This document shows, one piece after another, positions 19,004 through 27,976 of a DNA stretch of 64,000 bases (position 1 is its first letter; each line of letters starts with the position of its first letter). Source of the DNA: Lachnospiraceae bacterium. Its GTDB lineage: Bacteria; Bacillota; Clostridia; Lachnospirales; Lachnospiraceae. The position numbers and the translations under genes were made by a program. The stretch is taken from contig CAJTCY010000003.1 of NCBI GenBank assembly GCA_910575075.1, forward strand, positions 162,161 to 226,160, written 5' to 3'. The notes below the pieces were generated by a model. That model was given only the letters and a program-made list of their open reading frames with translations. It made no database searches and was not told the DNA's origin.

Positions 19004-19387
19004 ATGTATTTAAAAATGTTAAAAGGAAAAATTCACCGTGCCGTGGTGAAACAGGCAGAGTTAAATTATGTGGGAAGCATCACGGTTGACCCGGAACTGA
19101 TGAAGGCAGCAGGAATATTGGAATATGAAAATGTCCAGATCGTGGATATTGAGAATGGAAACCGTTTTGAGACATACACCATTGCAGGAGAGCCGGGAAG
19201 CGGTATGATTTGTCTCAATGGAGCGGCAGCCAGGCAGGTTTTGGCAGGAGATCATGTAATTATTATGGCATATGCTCAGATGACGCCAGAAGAAGCCGCC
19301 GATTTTAAACCGCAGGTAGTATTTGTGGACGAGGAAAATAAGATTTCCAGAATTACCACATATGAGAAACATGGACAGATCGGGTAA
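19004..19387 (+). CDS. panD: Aspartate 1-decarboxylase
   Basis: A pyruvoyl enzyme that makes beta-alanine for PanC. It is 127 residues, the usual size. Self-cleavage is expected in YVGSITVD between Gly24 and Ser25, which forms the pyruvoyl group. The NGAAAR segment near residue 72 is also typical. AAAGGAG precedes the start. It completes a four-gene pantothenate set. Confidence 0.97.
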   Translation: MYLKMLKGKIHRAVVKQAELNYVGSITVDPELMKAAGILEYENVQIVDIENGNRFETYTIAGEPGSGMICLNGAAARQVLAGDHVIIMAYAQMTPEEAADFKPQVVFVDEENKISRITTYEKHGQIG

Positions 19388-19397
19388 ATTGACACCG

Positions 19398-19475
19398 ACA
19401 GAGCATGTTAGGTAATTGCGAAACTATGAAATTCTCAAAACGATTGAGTTTTGCAATTACCTAACAGAGCGTTTA
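19398..19475. mobile_element. 54-bp palindromic MITE-like element, second copy
   Basis: The element is 19410-19463, with arms AGGTAATTGCGAAACT and AGTTTTGCAATTACCT. The flanks ACAGAGCATGTT (19398-19409) and ACAGAGCGTTTA (19464-19475) agree at 9 of 12 positions and look like an aged duplication. It lies between panD and coaBC. Confidence 0.85.
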
Positions 19476-19493
19476 CAGAAAGGAAATAGAAAG

Positions 19494-20702
19494 ATGCTGC
19501 AAGGAAAAACAGTGCTGCTGGCAGTGACAGGAGGGATTGCCGCCTATAAAATGCCGAATGTGGCGAGGATGCTGAAAAAAATGCATTGTCAGGTTCACGT
19601 ATTGATGACAGAGAATGCTGCGAATTTTATCACGGCCACCACTTTCGAGACTCTTACTGGCAATAAATGCCTGATAGATACCTTTGACCGAAATTTTGAA
19701 TTCTCTGTAGAACATGTGGCACTGGCAAAACAAGCTGATCTTGTGCTGATTGCTCCTGCAACCGCCAATATGATCGGAAAGATTGCAGGAGGAATTGCAG
19801 ACGATATGCTGAGCACTACAGTCATGGCATGCACATGCAGGGTTTTGATTGCTCCTGCAATGAATCATAACATGTACCACAATCCCATTGTTCAGGATAA
19901 TCTGCAGAAATTGGAAAGGTATGGCTATCTTATGATACCGCCTGATAACGGAATGCTTGCCAATGGAGATATGGGAGATGGAAAACTTCCGGCGGAAGAA
20001 GTGCTGGTGGAGTATATTCTGCGTGAACTGGCTCATGAGAAAGATTTGAAAGGCAGAAAGGTACTGGTGACAGCCGGAGCCACTCAGGAGGCGGTGGACC
20101 CAGTGCGCTATATTACGAACCATTCTACAGGAAAAATGGGATATGCTCTGGCAAAATGCGCTATGCTGCGGGGGGCAGAAGTGACGCTGGTGACGGGTGT
20201 GACAGCATTGCATCCGCCTATGTTTACAGAGGTAGTACATGTGGTGACCGCGGAAGAGATGTATCAGGCGGTGATGGAACGCGCACCTTTTGCAGATATT
20301 ATAATTAAGGCTGCGGCGGTAGCAGATTATCGTCCTGCCGAAATTGCAGAGGATAAAATTAAGAAATCAGAGGGGATGGCAAGTATTGCGTTAGAGCGCA
20401 CCAGGGATATTCTGGGGGAACTTGGGGAGAAAAAACAAAGGGGAGAGATTTATGCCTGTCTGTGCGGATTTTCCATGGAAACACGTGATCTGCAGGAGAA
20501 TTCCAGGGCAAAACTTAAGAAAAAGCATCTGGATCTCATAGCGGCAAATAATTTAAAGGTAGAAGGAGCAGGATTTGGGACAGATACCAATGTGCTTACG
20601 TTGATTACAGACTCAGAAATCATACCTCTGGAAAAGATGAGCAAAGAGGAAGCGGCAGACAGAGTTCTGGATCTTATTTTAAAATTACTGTTATCAAAAT
20701 GA
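19494..20702 (+). CDS. coaBC: Bifunctional phosphopantothenoylcysteine decarboxylase / phosphopantothenate-cysteine ligase
   Basis: Performs two consecutive CoA steps after pantothenate kinase. Start ATG 19494 follows AAAGGAAA; an in-frame ATG at 19416 lies inside the palindromic element and is not the native start. The CoaC half (about 1-190) has VTGGIAAYK, the catalytic-His region SVEHVALAK and PAMNHNMY. The CoaB half has VTAGATQEAVDPVRYITNHS and KAAAVADYRP. At 402 residues it is full length. With panG-B-C-D it forms a near-complete pantothenate-to-phosphopantetheine operon; coaA and coaD are not here. Confidence 0.96.
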   Translation: MLQGKTVLLAVTGGIAAYKMPNVARMLKKMHCQVHVLMTENAANFITATTFETLTGNKCLIDTFDRNFEFSVEHVALAKQADLVLIAPATANMIGKIAGGIADDMLSTTVMACTCRVLIAPAMNHNMYHNPIVQDNLQKLERYGYLMIPPDNGMLANGDMGDGKLPAEEVLVEYILRELAHEKDLKGRKVLVTAGATQEAVDPVRYITNHSTGKMGYALAKCAMLRGAEVTLVTGVTALHPPMFTEVVHVVTAEEMYQAVMERAPFADIIIKAAAVADYRPAEIAEDKIKKSEGMASIALERTRDILGELGEKKQRGEIYACLCGFSMETRDLQENSRAKLKKKHLDLIAANNLKVEGAGFGTDTNVLTLITDSEIIPLEKMSKEEAADRVLDLILKLLLSK

Positions 20703-20880
20703 CAGTAAAACATATTTACCCGTTCAAAAGTATTTTTGGCAATTAAATTACAATAGGAAAAATTATCCATAAAATTGTTTACAATTTATACATTTATTGT
20801 TAATGCTGTCTATAAAAATATTGGTTATACTAGTGATAACGATAGAAAAATTGTTAAAATGTTACAAAGGCGGCGCGAAT

Positions 20881-22125
20881 ATGAGAAAAATGTGTAATAA
20901 AAATGTAATATTAAAGTGTGGGATAATGATGTATATGATAACGGCTGTGTGGAGTTTTCTGATAGCAGAAGACAGGTTTCATGCGGTCGTTTCTTTTTTC
21001 CATAAAGTAGAAAAAGAAGCAGATATCAATCGTGTTACCAGTACGGAATACCGTTATGAAAAACAATTCCAAAATACGCTCAGACGATACCGCCGGTTTG
21101 CGTCTCTTTACCAGCCAGAAGTCTCTACAGCAGTGCCGGGTCTGGAGGTTACGGATGTACTGGGAGATTCCTGCAGTCAGATGGTGCCTCAGGGAATCTG
21201 TGTGGCGGGAGAGTATATGCTGATTACAGCTTATGATAATGGAGAAATTTTCAGGAAAGAGAATGATTATAAAGCGAGCAGGTCCGTATTATATGTCCTG
21301 TCCAACCAAAATCCACAAAAACGCAGGCTTTTGACCACAATAGTTCTGCCAGACATTAATCATGTGGGAGGCATTGCATTTGACGGCAGAAATGTTTGGA
21401 TTGCCAAGAGCACTACCAATATGTGCAGTGTGATTTCTTATGATGTTATTAAACATGCCGCAGATTTGGGGCTGAGCAGCTATGATCTGACCGAATATGA
21501 CCAGAATGTTGACTGCGGGTGTGTGGCATCTTTTCTGGCATTTCATAGAGGAAAGCTCTGGGTAGGAACTTATTCCAACAGGATCAGCAGAAAAGGTACT
21601 CTGAGAGGCTTTGAGATTTTAAGGGAAGAGACGGGAGAGGGCAGCAGGTATAGACTGAAAAAGCAAGAACAGATATCAATTCCCGAATATGCTAATGGAG
21701 CAGCATTTCTGGAGAACGGCGGTAAAACGTATATGGCGGTGACGACCTCCAAGGGAAGATATTTTGATTCGAGAATTTATCTGTATGAAATCATCCAGGA
21801 CCAGAATACTGGAAAAAATTTATATTATCAATATGATTCCAGCAGATTCCCTCCTATGGCGGAAGAATTAGTCTGCGATGGGGAGAATACCTATTTTCTC
21901 TTTGAATCATCTGCTACTTGTTACAGCACCAGCATTTATCAGAAATGCAGTTATCCGATAGACCGTATCTGCGGAGTATCTACGCTGGAATTGTTTTATC
22001 AGAATGACAGGGCAGGTTACCGCAGCAGCGCAAAAAAACTTCCTGCCGTTCAGATGATTTGTGTTTATGATGAAATGTATCAGGAGAAGAGGTACTTGCA
22101 GCAGTATCAAGGGCAGAAAGGTTGA
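20881..22125 (+). CDS. Uncharacterised secreted or membrane-anchored protein, possible beta-propeller
   Basis: I do not recognise the family. ATG 20881 is chosen over an upstream in-frame ATG (20797) because the extra residues look like translated intergenic DNA, although AAAGGCGG is only a fair RBS. Residues ~13-33 are hydrophobic (signal anchor). The extracellular part has recurring strand-like segments such as HVGGIAFDGRNVWIA and ASFLAFHRGKLWVGTYS, spaced as in propeller blades. This is inference from pattern only. It is monocistronic, between coaBC and the 285-bp palindromic element. Confidence 0.65.
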   Translation: MRKMCNKNVILKCGIMMYMITAVWSFLIAEDRFHAVVSFFHKVEKEADINRVTSTEYRYEKQFQNTLRRYRRFASLYQPEVSTAVPGLEVTDVLGDSCSQMVPQGICVAGEYMLITAYDNGEIFRKENDYKASRSVLYVLSNQNPQKRRLLTTIVLPDINHVGGIAFDGRNVWIAKSTTNMCSVISYDVIKHAADLGLSSYDLTEYDQNVDCGCVASFLAFHRGKLWVGTYSNRISRKGTLRGFEILREETGEGSRYRLKKQEQISIPEYANGAAFLENGGKTYMAVTTSKGRYFDSRIYLYEIIQDQNTGKNLYYQYDSSRFPPMAEELVCDGENTYFLFESSATCYSTSIYQKCSYPIDRICGVSTLELFYQNDRAGYRSSAKKLPAVQMICVYDEMYQEKRYLQQYQGQKG

Positions 22126-22156
22126 CTTTCTGCTCCTGACGGGCTAAAATTATGAT

Positions 22157-22465
22157 AACAATATGGGATAGTCAATTGCGAAACTATCAAGTTGTCAAAA
22201 TTTCATATACAATTCATACAATTATTCTAAAATATTTTATTCATAATAAACGCACAAAATACAGGGCGCACCAAGTATTACAACGAACCACTTAATACGA
22301 AAATCATGTTCCGCAAAGGCTTCCATGATTTTTGTGTTTCGTTTTCATGGTGCTAGAATGTATTTCTTAGCGTTTATATGATAAAATATTTCTTCTTACA
22401 TTTTTTGAATTGTATATGAAATTCGAAAAATTACTGAGTTTCGCAATTACCTAAACAATATGGGA
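22157..22465. mobile_element. 285-bp fully palindromic MITE-like element with 12-bp target duplication
   Basis: The element is 22169-22453. AACAATATGGGA flanks it exactly (22157-22168 and 22454-22465). The outer arms match the two 54-bp copies (CAATTGCGAAACT, AGTTTCGCAATTACC). The arms continue inward through TTTCATATACAATTC and TTTTATTCATAATAAACGC-like blocks to an apex hairpin AAATCATG/CATGATTT at 22301-22330, so almost the whole element folds on itself. It encodes no protein. It occupies most of the gap between two unknown genes. Confidence 0.92.
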
Positions 22466-22485
22466 AATGGCAAGGAGGGGCAGTT

Positions 22486-22926
22486 ATGGGAAAAGATACA
22501 AGACTGGTAAATATTTATATCAAGATACATAACAAGCGCACATTGACCATGGAAGATCTGAAATATCTTTCCAAATATGATCCAGAATGTTTTGAGAAGA
22601 CATGCAAAAATATCGTCTATAAAATACCGGAGACAAAAGAGGTTCTGCAGCCTGAGAAAAAGCAGGATCAGAAACCTTTTGTGCCTCTGCGGCCAGTGCC
22701 TATTATGGAGAAACCGGTACCGGATCAACAGAAGATCGAAGCAGTACTTGCAAATCTTGGGAAACTGGAGAAGGAGGAGCTTCCAATTCCAGAAGTGGAC
22801 ACAGAGACTGTAAAAGAGCTTTTGGGTAATCTGTATATGGAAATGCTGTTTCCGCATAATGACCGAGAGAAATTTTTTAGTGTGGAAGAAAGTGAAAATC
22901 TATCTGTATTTAATAAGAAAGTGTAA
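22486..22926 (+). CDS. Conserved-looking hypothetical protein
   Basis: A 146-residue soluble protein of no recognised family, with no signal peptide or TM. The N-terminal half is mixed. A proline- and lysine-rich middle (about 60-85) separates it from a helical C-terminal part. AGGAGGGG precedes the ATG, so translation is likely. The stop codon is the first base pair of a long terminator hairpin. It may be a small lineage-specific gene. Confidence 0.6.
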   Translation: MGKDTRLVNIYIKIHNKRTLTMEDLKYLSKYDPECFEKTCKNIVYKIPETKEVLQPEKKQDQKPFVPLRPVPIMEKPVPDQQKIEAVLANLGKLEKEELPIPEVDTETVKELLGNLYMEMLFPHNDREKFFSVEESENLSVFNKKV

Positions 22927-23010
22927 GATTAGAGTGTGTTTGAAGGATTATTTCTACTATCCGCATTCCCTGATAAGCGGGAATGCATTTTTCAAACACA
23001 CTCTAATCTT
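22925..23010. terminator. Long two-stem hairpin, likely bidirectional terminator
   Basis: Perfect 20-bp arms lie at 22925-22944 and 22991-23010 (core AGAGTGTGTTTGAA). They enclose a second stem GCATTCCC (22963-22970) and GGGAATGC (22979-22986). A TTTT run lies at the right arm end. Such a regular nested structure could also be a small mobile palindrome. Confidence 0.7.
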
Positions 23011-23113
23011 TTGTAGGGAAAATATAGATAAATTCTTTTTATACTGTGTGCAAAGCAGAAGCATATCTGCGTAGTTTGCAGATATACGGAAATAGGAAAG
23101 AGAGGATTTTGAT

Positions 23114-24001
23114 ATGGACACGACAATTGAAATTGAGAATTTATCTAAAAATTTTGGGAAAAAGCAGGCGTTAAGGCATGTGAATCTGGAAATTAAACAA
23201 GGAATGTTTGGATTGCTGGGACCGAATGGAGCAGGTAAGACTACCCTAATGAAGATTCTTACCACCCTGACGAAAAAAACCAGCGGAGATATCAGGTTAT
23301 GCGGGATTCCTGTAGAGAGGTACAGAGAAATCCGGCAGATGATCGGATATCTGCCGCAGGATTTTTCTATGTATGGAAATATGGGCGCCTATGAGGCGTT
23401 AGACTATCTCGCAGTATTGTCTGGCATGAATAGGAAGGAGCGGGCACAGAAGGTGCCTAAGATGCTGGAAAAAGTAAATTTGGGAGAGCAGCATAAGACC
23501 AGGGTAAAAGCAATGTCTGGAGGTATGAGACGCAGGCTTGGCATTGCTCAGGCGATTATACATGATCCCAAAATCATTGTGGTGGATGAACCCACGGCAG
23601 GACTGGACCCAGAAGAGCGGGTGCGCTTCCGCAATCTGCTCTGTGAGATCGCGCGCGACCGCATTGTTATCCTGTCAACACACATTGTGGGAGATATTGA
23701 GGCCACCTGTGAAAACATTGCAGTTTTGAATCAGGGGGAAATTCTGTTTCAGGGAACGGTTTCTAAGTTATTGGAGGCAGTAAAAGGGAAGGTGTATACG
23801 ATGGAAGTCTCCGCCATGGAGCTTCCGCTGATACAGGAACAATTCCTGGTTACAGGAATTCTTACAAACGGCAGCATGGCAAATATTAAAATCATTGCTG
23901 AAGAACTTCCGGTAAAAGGAGCCAAACCTGGGCATGCAGATGTAGAAGACGCTTATATGTATCTGATGAATCATGCTTCTGCCTCAGCGGGCAGTGTTTA
24001 G
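23114..24001 (+). CDS. ABC-2 type exporter ATPase (CcmA/BcrA-like)
   Basis: The ATPase of an exporter, with Walker A GPNGAGKTT near residue 38, signature MSGGMRRR near 136, Walker B IIVVDEPTAGLDPEER near 154 and H-loop STHIV. The ~70-residue C-terminal extension is typical of drug/antibiotic or bacteriocin exporters. It is followed at once by two membrane proteins. The substrate is unknown; no peptide precursor or sensor kinase is adjacent. Confidence 0.94.
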   Translation: MDTTIEIENLSKNFGKKQALRHVNLEIKQGMFGLLGPNGAGKTTLMKILTTLTKKTSGDIRLCGIPVERYREIRQMIGYLPQDFSMYGNMGAYEALDYLAVLSGMNRKERAQKVPKMLEKVNLGEQHKTRVKAMSGGMRRRLGIAQAIIHDPKIIVVDEPTAGLDPEERVRFRNLLCEIARDRIVILSTHIVGDIEATCENIAVLNQGEILFQGTVSKLLEAVKGKVYTMEVSAMELPLIQEQFLVTGILTNGSMANIKIIAEELPVKGAKPGHADVEDAYMYLMNHASASAGSV

Positions 24002-24012
24002 GGGGTGGAAGT

Positions 24013-25257
24013 ATGTTTGGAACATTATTTTTAAAAGAATGCAAACAGATATTAAAAAGTATGGTATATTATATTTATGTGGTAGTTTTTGTCATGTTTC
24101 TGACCAGCCAGTTAAGTGGTGAAATAACACAGAAGCTGGAAAAACCTCAACCGGGACAGGAGAGTTATGGAACAATAAACAGCCAGGATGAATCTGATGT
24201 TATGGAAAAAGAGTTGGCGGAACTGGTGCTGGAAACATACCATAATTCTTATACCACTTATCCTTTGGGATTTTATAAGGGAGTGGTCCTGAATGAAGAA
24301 GAAATTGCCAGAGTGACGTCCATTATAGAAAATTGTACAGGGAAGAGCTGGGATCAGCTGATAAAGGAAATGGAAACCCATTATTCTGATTATGAGCAGA
24401 ACAGCATTCAGGGAGCTATGCAGGCACAGATCGCTTATTCTGTTGCTCCTGCACAAAATTTAAGTTATGATGAGTTCTTAAGAAATATGGAAGAAGTCTG
24501 CCGTGTGGTAGGGGCAGGCAGTTCTTATCAAAGGGAATCCCTGCAGGCAGGAGTTTCCGTACCTATGACTTATGAGCAGGCAGTGGAAGAATATGAGGCT
24601 CTTTGTTCCAAAGACAGAGTTACCGGAGCTACAGCAAGGCTGTTCTGTGATTATGCAGGAATTGTTCTGTCTGTGCTGCCTGTTTTTCTGGGGGTTACAC
24701 GCTGTCTCAGAGATAAGCGAGCACAGGTGTCACAGGTGGTGTTTACCCACCGAATCTCAGCTTTCTGGATTATTGGCAGCAGGTATTGTGCCAATGTGTG
24801 TATGGCGTATCTGCCGGTAGCCGTGACAGCCTTTGTCATGCAGATGCCGTATCAGTATCATGCGAAAACCATAGGAGTTGCTCCGGATGTGTTAGCGTTT
24901 TTGAAGTACAGCGTAATCTGGCTGCTGCCGGAAATCATGATTGTTCTTGCAGTATCATTTCTGATTACAGAACTTACAGAAAATGTAATTTCCATTTTCA
25001 TTCAGGTATTCTGGGCGATTGTAAGTCTCTTCTCTATGGTAAATCTTAAGGGCGGTTTTGGTTTTCATCTTATTGCACGGTGGAATACCTTGGGGAGTAC
25101 CACACAGTTCTGGCAGCAGAGACAGCAGCTTCTGCTCAACAGAGGATTTTATTTTGCTCTCTCACTGGCATTAGCAGCGCTTACAGTTGTGGTTTATGAG
25201 AAGAAACGCAGGGAAGGAGGTACTGTCTATGGAAAGATATTTAAAGGCAGGAAGTAG
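24013..25257 (+). CDS. ABC-2 type exporter membrane subunit, large
   Basis: A 414-residue membrane protein with one TM at about 15-33, an extracellular loop of about 180 residues rich in Gln/Glu, then about five TM segments from residue 215. This is a common layout of ABC-2 permeases paired with CcmA-type ATPases. GGGGGTGG lies before the ATG. Its last 29 bases overlap the next gene. Confidence 0.82.
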   Translation: MFGTLFLKECKQILKSMVYYIYVVVFVMFLTSQLSGEITQKLEKPQPGQESYGTINSQDESDVMEKELAELVLETYHNSYTTYPLGFYKGVVLNEEEIARVTSIIENCTGKSWDQLIKEMETHYSDYEQNSIQGAMQAQIAYSVAPAQNLSYDEFLRNMEEVCRVVGAGSSYQRESLQAGVSVPMTYEQAVEEYEALCSKDRVTGATARLFCDYAGIVLSVLPVFLGVTRCLRDKRAQVSQVVFTHRISAFWIIGSRYCANVCMAYLPVAVTAFVMQMPYQYHAKTIGVAPDVLAFLKYSVIWLLPEIMIVLAVSFLITELTENVISIFIQVFWAIVSLFSMVNLKGGFGFHLIARWNTLGSTTQFWQQRQQLLLNRGFYFALSLALAALTVVVYEKKRREGGTVYGKIFKGRK

Positions 25258-25846
25258 TTTTGTCCGCAGACAGTATATGCCTCATTTACTGTTGGCTTTT
25301 CTGTTTTGCTTAATGTCAGGTTTTTTTGTGAGTTTTCAGAATTTGGAGGCTTCACAGGCTGCAAAGGTGATGGAAATGTATTTTACGTTTACAGGAATTA
25401 TTCTGCTGACACCGCTGTTTTTACCGGAGCAGAATAAGGAAATCTGGCTTCTGGAGCGGTCGAAGGCAATGCCGCTCTGGCGGCTCTATCTGATTCGGAT
25501 TTTGCTGGCGGTGATTTTGCTGGCGGCGGTGGTAACGTTTTTTACACAGCTCATGCAGGGCAGCGGCAGTGTCTTTCCATGGGGACAGTTGTGGTGGGGG
25601 TCTTTTACGGAGATTGTATTTTTGGGGAGCATTGGATGCTTTGTGAGCGCAGTCACCAATCAGGTGATATTAGGCTATATGGTATCTGTATTTTATTTTA
25701 TGGCTAACATAGGGGCTTCCAAGTATCTGGGAAAATTTGCGTTGTTTCAGATGATGAAGGGTGAATATGGTTTTGTGCCGGTCATGTTTGCGGCGGCTCT
25801 GGTGCTTTTGGCAGGAGGAATATTACTGAGGGAGAGGGTAAAATAG
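25229..25846 (+). CDS. ABC-2 type exporter membrane subunit, small
   Basis: Start ATG 25229 is 8 nt after GGAAGGAGG, inside the end of the preceding gene. The 205 residues form about six TM segments with short loops. It is probably the second half of a heterodimeric permease with the preceding gene (inference from context). The stop lies a few bases into a truncated acetyltransferase frame, so the 3' end may abut a deletion junction. Confidence 0.75.
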   Translation: MERYLKAGSSFVRRQYMPHLLLAFLFCLMSGFFVSFQNLEASQAAKVMEMYFTFTGIILLTPLFLPEQNKEIWLLERSKAMPLWRLYLIRILLAVILLAAVVTFFTQLMQGSGSVFPWGQLWWGSFTEIVFLGSIGCFVSAVTNQVILGYMVSVFYFMANIGASKYLGKFALFQMMKGEYGFVPVMFAAALVLLAGGILLRERVK

Positions 25847-26192
25847 AGAGGATTATGCAGGGGTGGCAAGAGTTCATGGAAGAATTGAGGGATTGTATAT
25901 TCTGCATCCCAACAATGTGGGACGATGCGGACATCAGGCAAACGCCAGCTATGCAGTGCGTTCACAGACAAGAGGACTGAAAATTGGAGAAAAACTGGTA
26001 GAAGATTCTCTTGCAAGAGCAGGAGAGCTTGGCTACAGACTCTTGATTTTCAATGCTGTTGTAAAAGGCAATGAAAGGGCAGTGAGGCTTTATGACAGGC
26101 TTGGATTTGTAAAAATCCTCGAGGTTCCAGGTGGATTTTTAATGAAAGACGGAAATTATCAGGATACCATCATGTTTTATCATACTGTGTAA
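25842..26192 (+). pseudogene. GNAT acetyltransferase, N-terminus missing
   Basis: The C-terminal ~115 residues of a GNAT domain are present, including the strand LYILHPNNVGRCGH, the acetyl-CoA loop region RGLKIGEKLVEDSL and NERAVRLYDRLGF. Family members are usually 150-170 residues, so the first third is gone. The frame is open only from 25842, 4 bp inside the end of the ABC gene. A GTG at 25863 could start a short product, but without the first strand a functional fold is unlikely. Confidence 0.75.
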
Positions 26193-26228
26193 CAGGCAGG
26201 ATTTTAGATAGCTAAACGGTTCTAAAGA

Positions 26229-26327
26229 GGCTGCTGCAAAATAGCCGTTATATACATATATGGCGTTTGGATGCTGTGAGTTTTGGCCATATATTGTGTA
26301 TACACTGCATTTTGCACCAGCCTTTTT
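26229..26327 (+). terminator. Long imperfect hairpin with U-tract
   Basis: GGCTGCTGCAAAAT pairs with ATTTTGCACCAGCC at the base. The stem continues through ATATACATATATGGC and GCCATATATTGTGTAT to a loop near 26272, and TTTTT ends the structure at 26323-26327. It is much longer than a usual terminator; a small structured RNA is an alternative. Confidence 0.65.
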
Positions 26328-26340
26328 GTATTCTTGATAG

Positions 26341-26405
26341 GACCAAAGGCAGTAAGACCTTTTGGTACTAAATATTGGTTGCTGTTAAAAATGGGGAAAC
26401 TCAAG
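26341..26405. repeat. GTTTCC dispersed element, half copy B
   Basis: Nearly the same as 41704-41770: CCAAAGGCAG, AAGACCTTTTG, TACTAAA and TGTTAAAAATGGGGAAACT blocks occur in the same order and spacing. It lies directly after the long hairpin and upstream of murE. Confidence 0.75.
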
Positions 26406-26480
26406 AATGTACAAAACTTGCCAAAACCTCAGATATATCATATAATATAATAATATGCATATTAGAAAAGAGGAATGGCA

Positions 26481-27941
26481 ATGGAGCATTTAGAAAAATT
26501 GTTGGAACGTCTGCAATACCAGGTGTTGCAGGGCAATACAGATATAGAGATTACAGAGCTGGTATATGATTCCAGAAAAGTAGTGCCAGGCTGTCTGTTT
26601 GTATGCATGAAAGGTATGGCAGTGGATGGACATATTTTTGTGAAGGAGGCGGCAGAGAAAGGTGCGGCAGCGGTGCTGGTGCAGGAAGAAGTGGAAGCGC
26701 CGGGGCATCTCACTGTAATCAAAGTGGAAGATACCAGGTATGCGCTTGCCCTCACATCCTGCGCCTGGTTCCATCATCCGGCAGAAGAGCTGAAAGTGAT
26801 CGGTATCACTGGAACCAAAGGGAAGACTACTACCACCTACATGGTGAAATCAATTCTTGAGAGTGCAGGTTATAAGACAGGGTTGATCGGTACGATTGAG
26901 GCAATTATAGGAGAACAGGTGATTCCGGCAAATAATACTACGCCGGAGTCTTATATTGTCCAAAAATATTTCCGCCAGATGGTGGAAGAGGGCTGTACGT
27001 GTGTAGTCATGGAAGTGTCTTCTCAGGGCTTGATGATGCATCGGACGGCTGGATTTATGTTTGAAATGGGTATTTTTACTAATATTGAGCCGGACCATAT
27101 CGGACCAGGGGAACATTCTTCTTTTGAAGAATATATGTCGTGTAAAGGATTGTTGTTCCGTCAGTGCAGAACCGGAATCGTCAATATAGATGACAAACAC
27201 TGGAAACAGGTGCTGGAAGGGCATACCTGTACCCTGGAGACATTTGGTTTTTCCAAAGAAGCAGATCTTCGGGCAGTAAATCCCCAGCTTGTCAAGAAGC
27301 CAGGCTATCTGGGAGTTTCCTATACGGCAGAAGGACTGGTAAATACCCAGATAGAGGTGGATGTGCCCGGGAAGTTCAGCATTTATAATTCTTTGACGGC
27401 GATTGCCGTCTGCCGTCATTTCAAGACAGGGCTTGAGGATATGAAACAGGCGTTAAAGGAAGCAAAGGTGAAAGGCAGAATTGAGATGGTCAGGGTATCA
27501 GATGATTTTACCCTGATGATTGATTATGCGCATAACGCGATGAGCCTTGAGAGTCTGTTGACTACGTTAAAAGAGTATCAGCCTGCCAGACTGGTCTGCC
27601 TGTTCGGATGCGGGGGCAACCGCTCCAAGCTCCGCCGCTATGAGATGGGAGAGGTATCCGGGAAGCTTGCAGACTTGACAGTGATCACTTCTGATAATCC
27701 CAGATTTGAAGAGCCGCAGGACATTATTGACGATATTAAAACCGGCATCTCCAAAACCAGCGGCAGATATGTGGAAATTCCAGACAGGAAAGAAGCGATC
27801 CGGTATGTGATTGCCAATGGGCGGCCGGGAGACATTATCGTGCTGGCAGGAAAAGGGCATGAAGATTATCAGGAAATCAAAGGAAAGAAGTACCCTATGG
27901 ATGAGCGGGTACTGATCCAGGAAATTTTAAAGGAATTATAA
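26481..27941 (+). CDS. murE: UDP-N-acetylmuramyl-tripeptide synthetase
   Basis: Adds the third residue to the peptidoglycan stem peptide. ATG 26481 is preferred to 26475 for spacing from AAAGAGG. The ~486 residues show the Mur ligase ATP loop GITGTKGKTTTTYM near 113 and the NTTPES substrate segment. SDNPRFEEP near 405 is the motif typical of enzymes that add meso-diaminopimelate rather than lysine. It starts the housekeeping block and is followed 35 bp later by priA. Confidence 0.96.
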   Translation: MEHLEKLLERLQYQVLQGNTDIEITELVYDSRKVVPGCLFVCMKGMAVDGHIFVKEAAEKGAAAVLVQEEVEAPGHLTVIKVEDTRYALALTSCAWFHHPAEELKVIGITGTKGKTTTTYMVKSILESAGYKTGLIGTIEAIIGEQVIPANNTTPESYIVQKYFRQMVEEGCTCVVMEVSSQGLMMHRTAGFMFEMGIFTNIEPDHIGPGEHSSFEEYMSCKGLLFRQCRTGIVNIDDKHWKQVLEGHTCTLETFGFSKEADLRAVNPQLVKKPGYLGVSYTAEGLVNTQIEVDVPGKFSIYNSLTAIAVCRHFKTGLEDMKQALKEAKVKGRIEMVRVSDDFTLMIDYAHNAMSLESLLTTLKEYQPARLVCLFGCGGNRSKLRRYEMGEVSGKLADLTVITSDNPRFEEPQDIIDDIKTGISKTSGRYVEIPDRKEAIRYVIANGRPGDIIVLAGKGHEDYQEIKGKKYPMDERVLIQEILKEL

Positions 27942-27976
27942 TGTAAGTATGATATAGTAAGCAGGTGGTAGATTTT

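Noticed and set aside
19416..19493. N-terminal extension of coaBC from an upstream ATG
   Set aside because: The extra codons come from the inserted palindromic element; ATG 19494 has the proper RBS and matches the family start.
19473..20240. 255-residue minus-strand frame
   Set aside because: Shadow of coaBC.
26850..27419. 189-residue minus-strand frame
   Set aside because: Shadow of murE; no RBS and no family motif.
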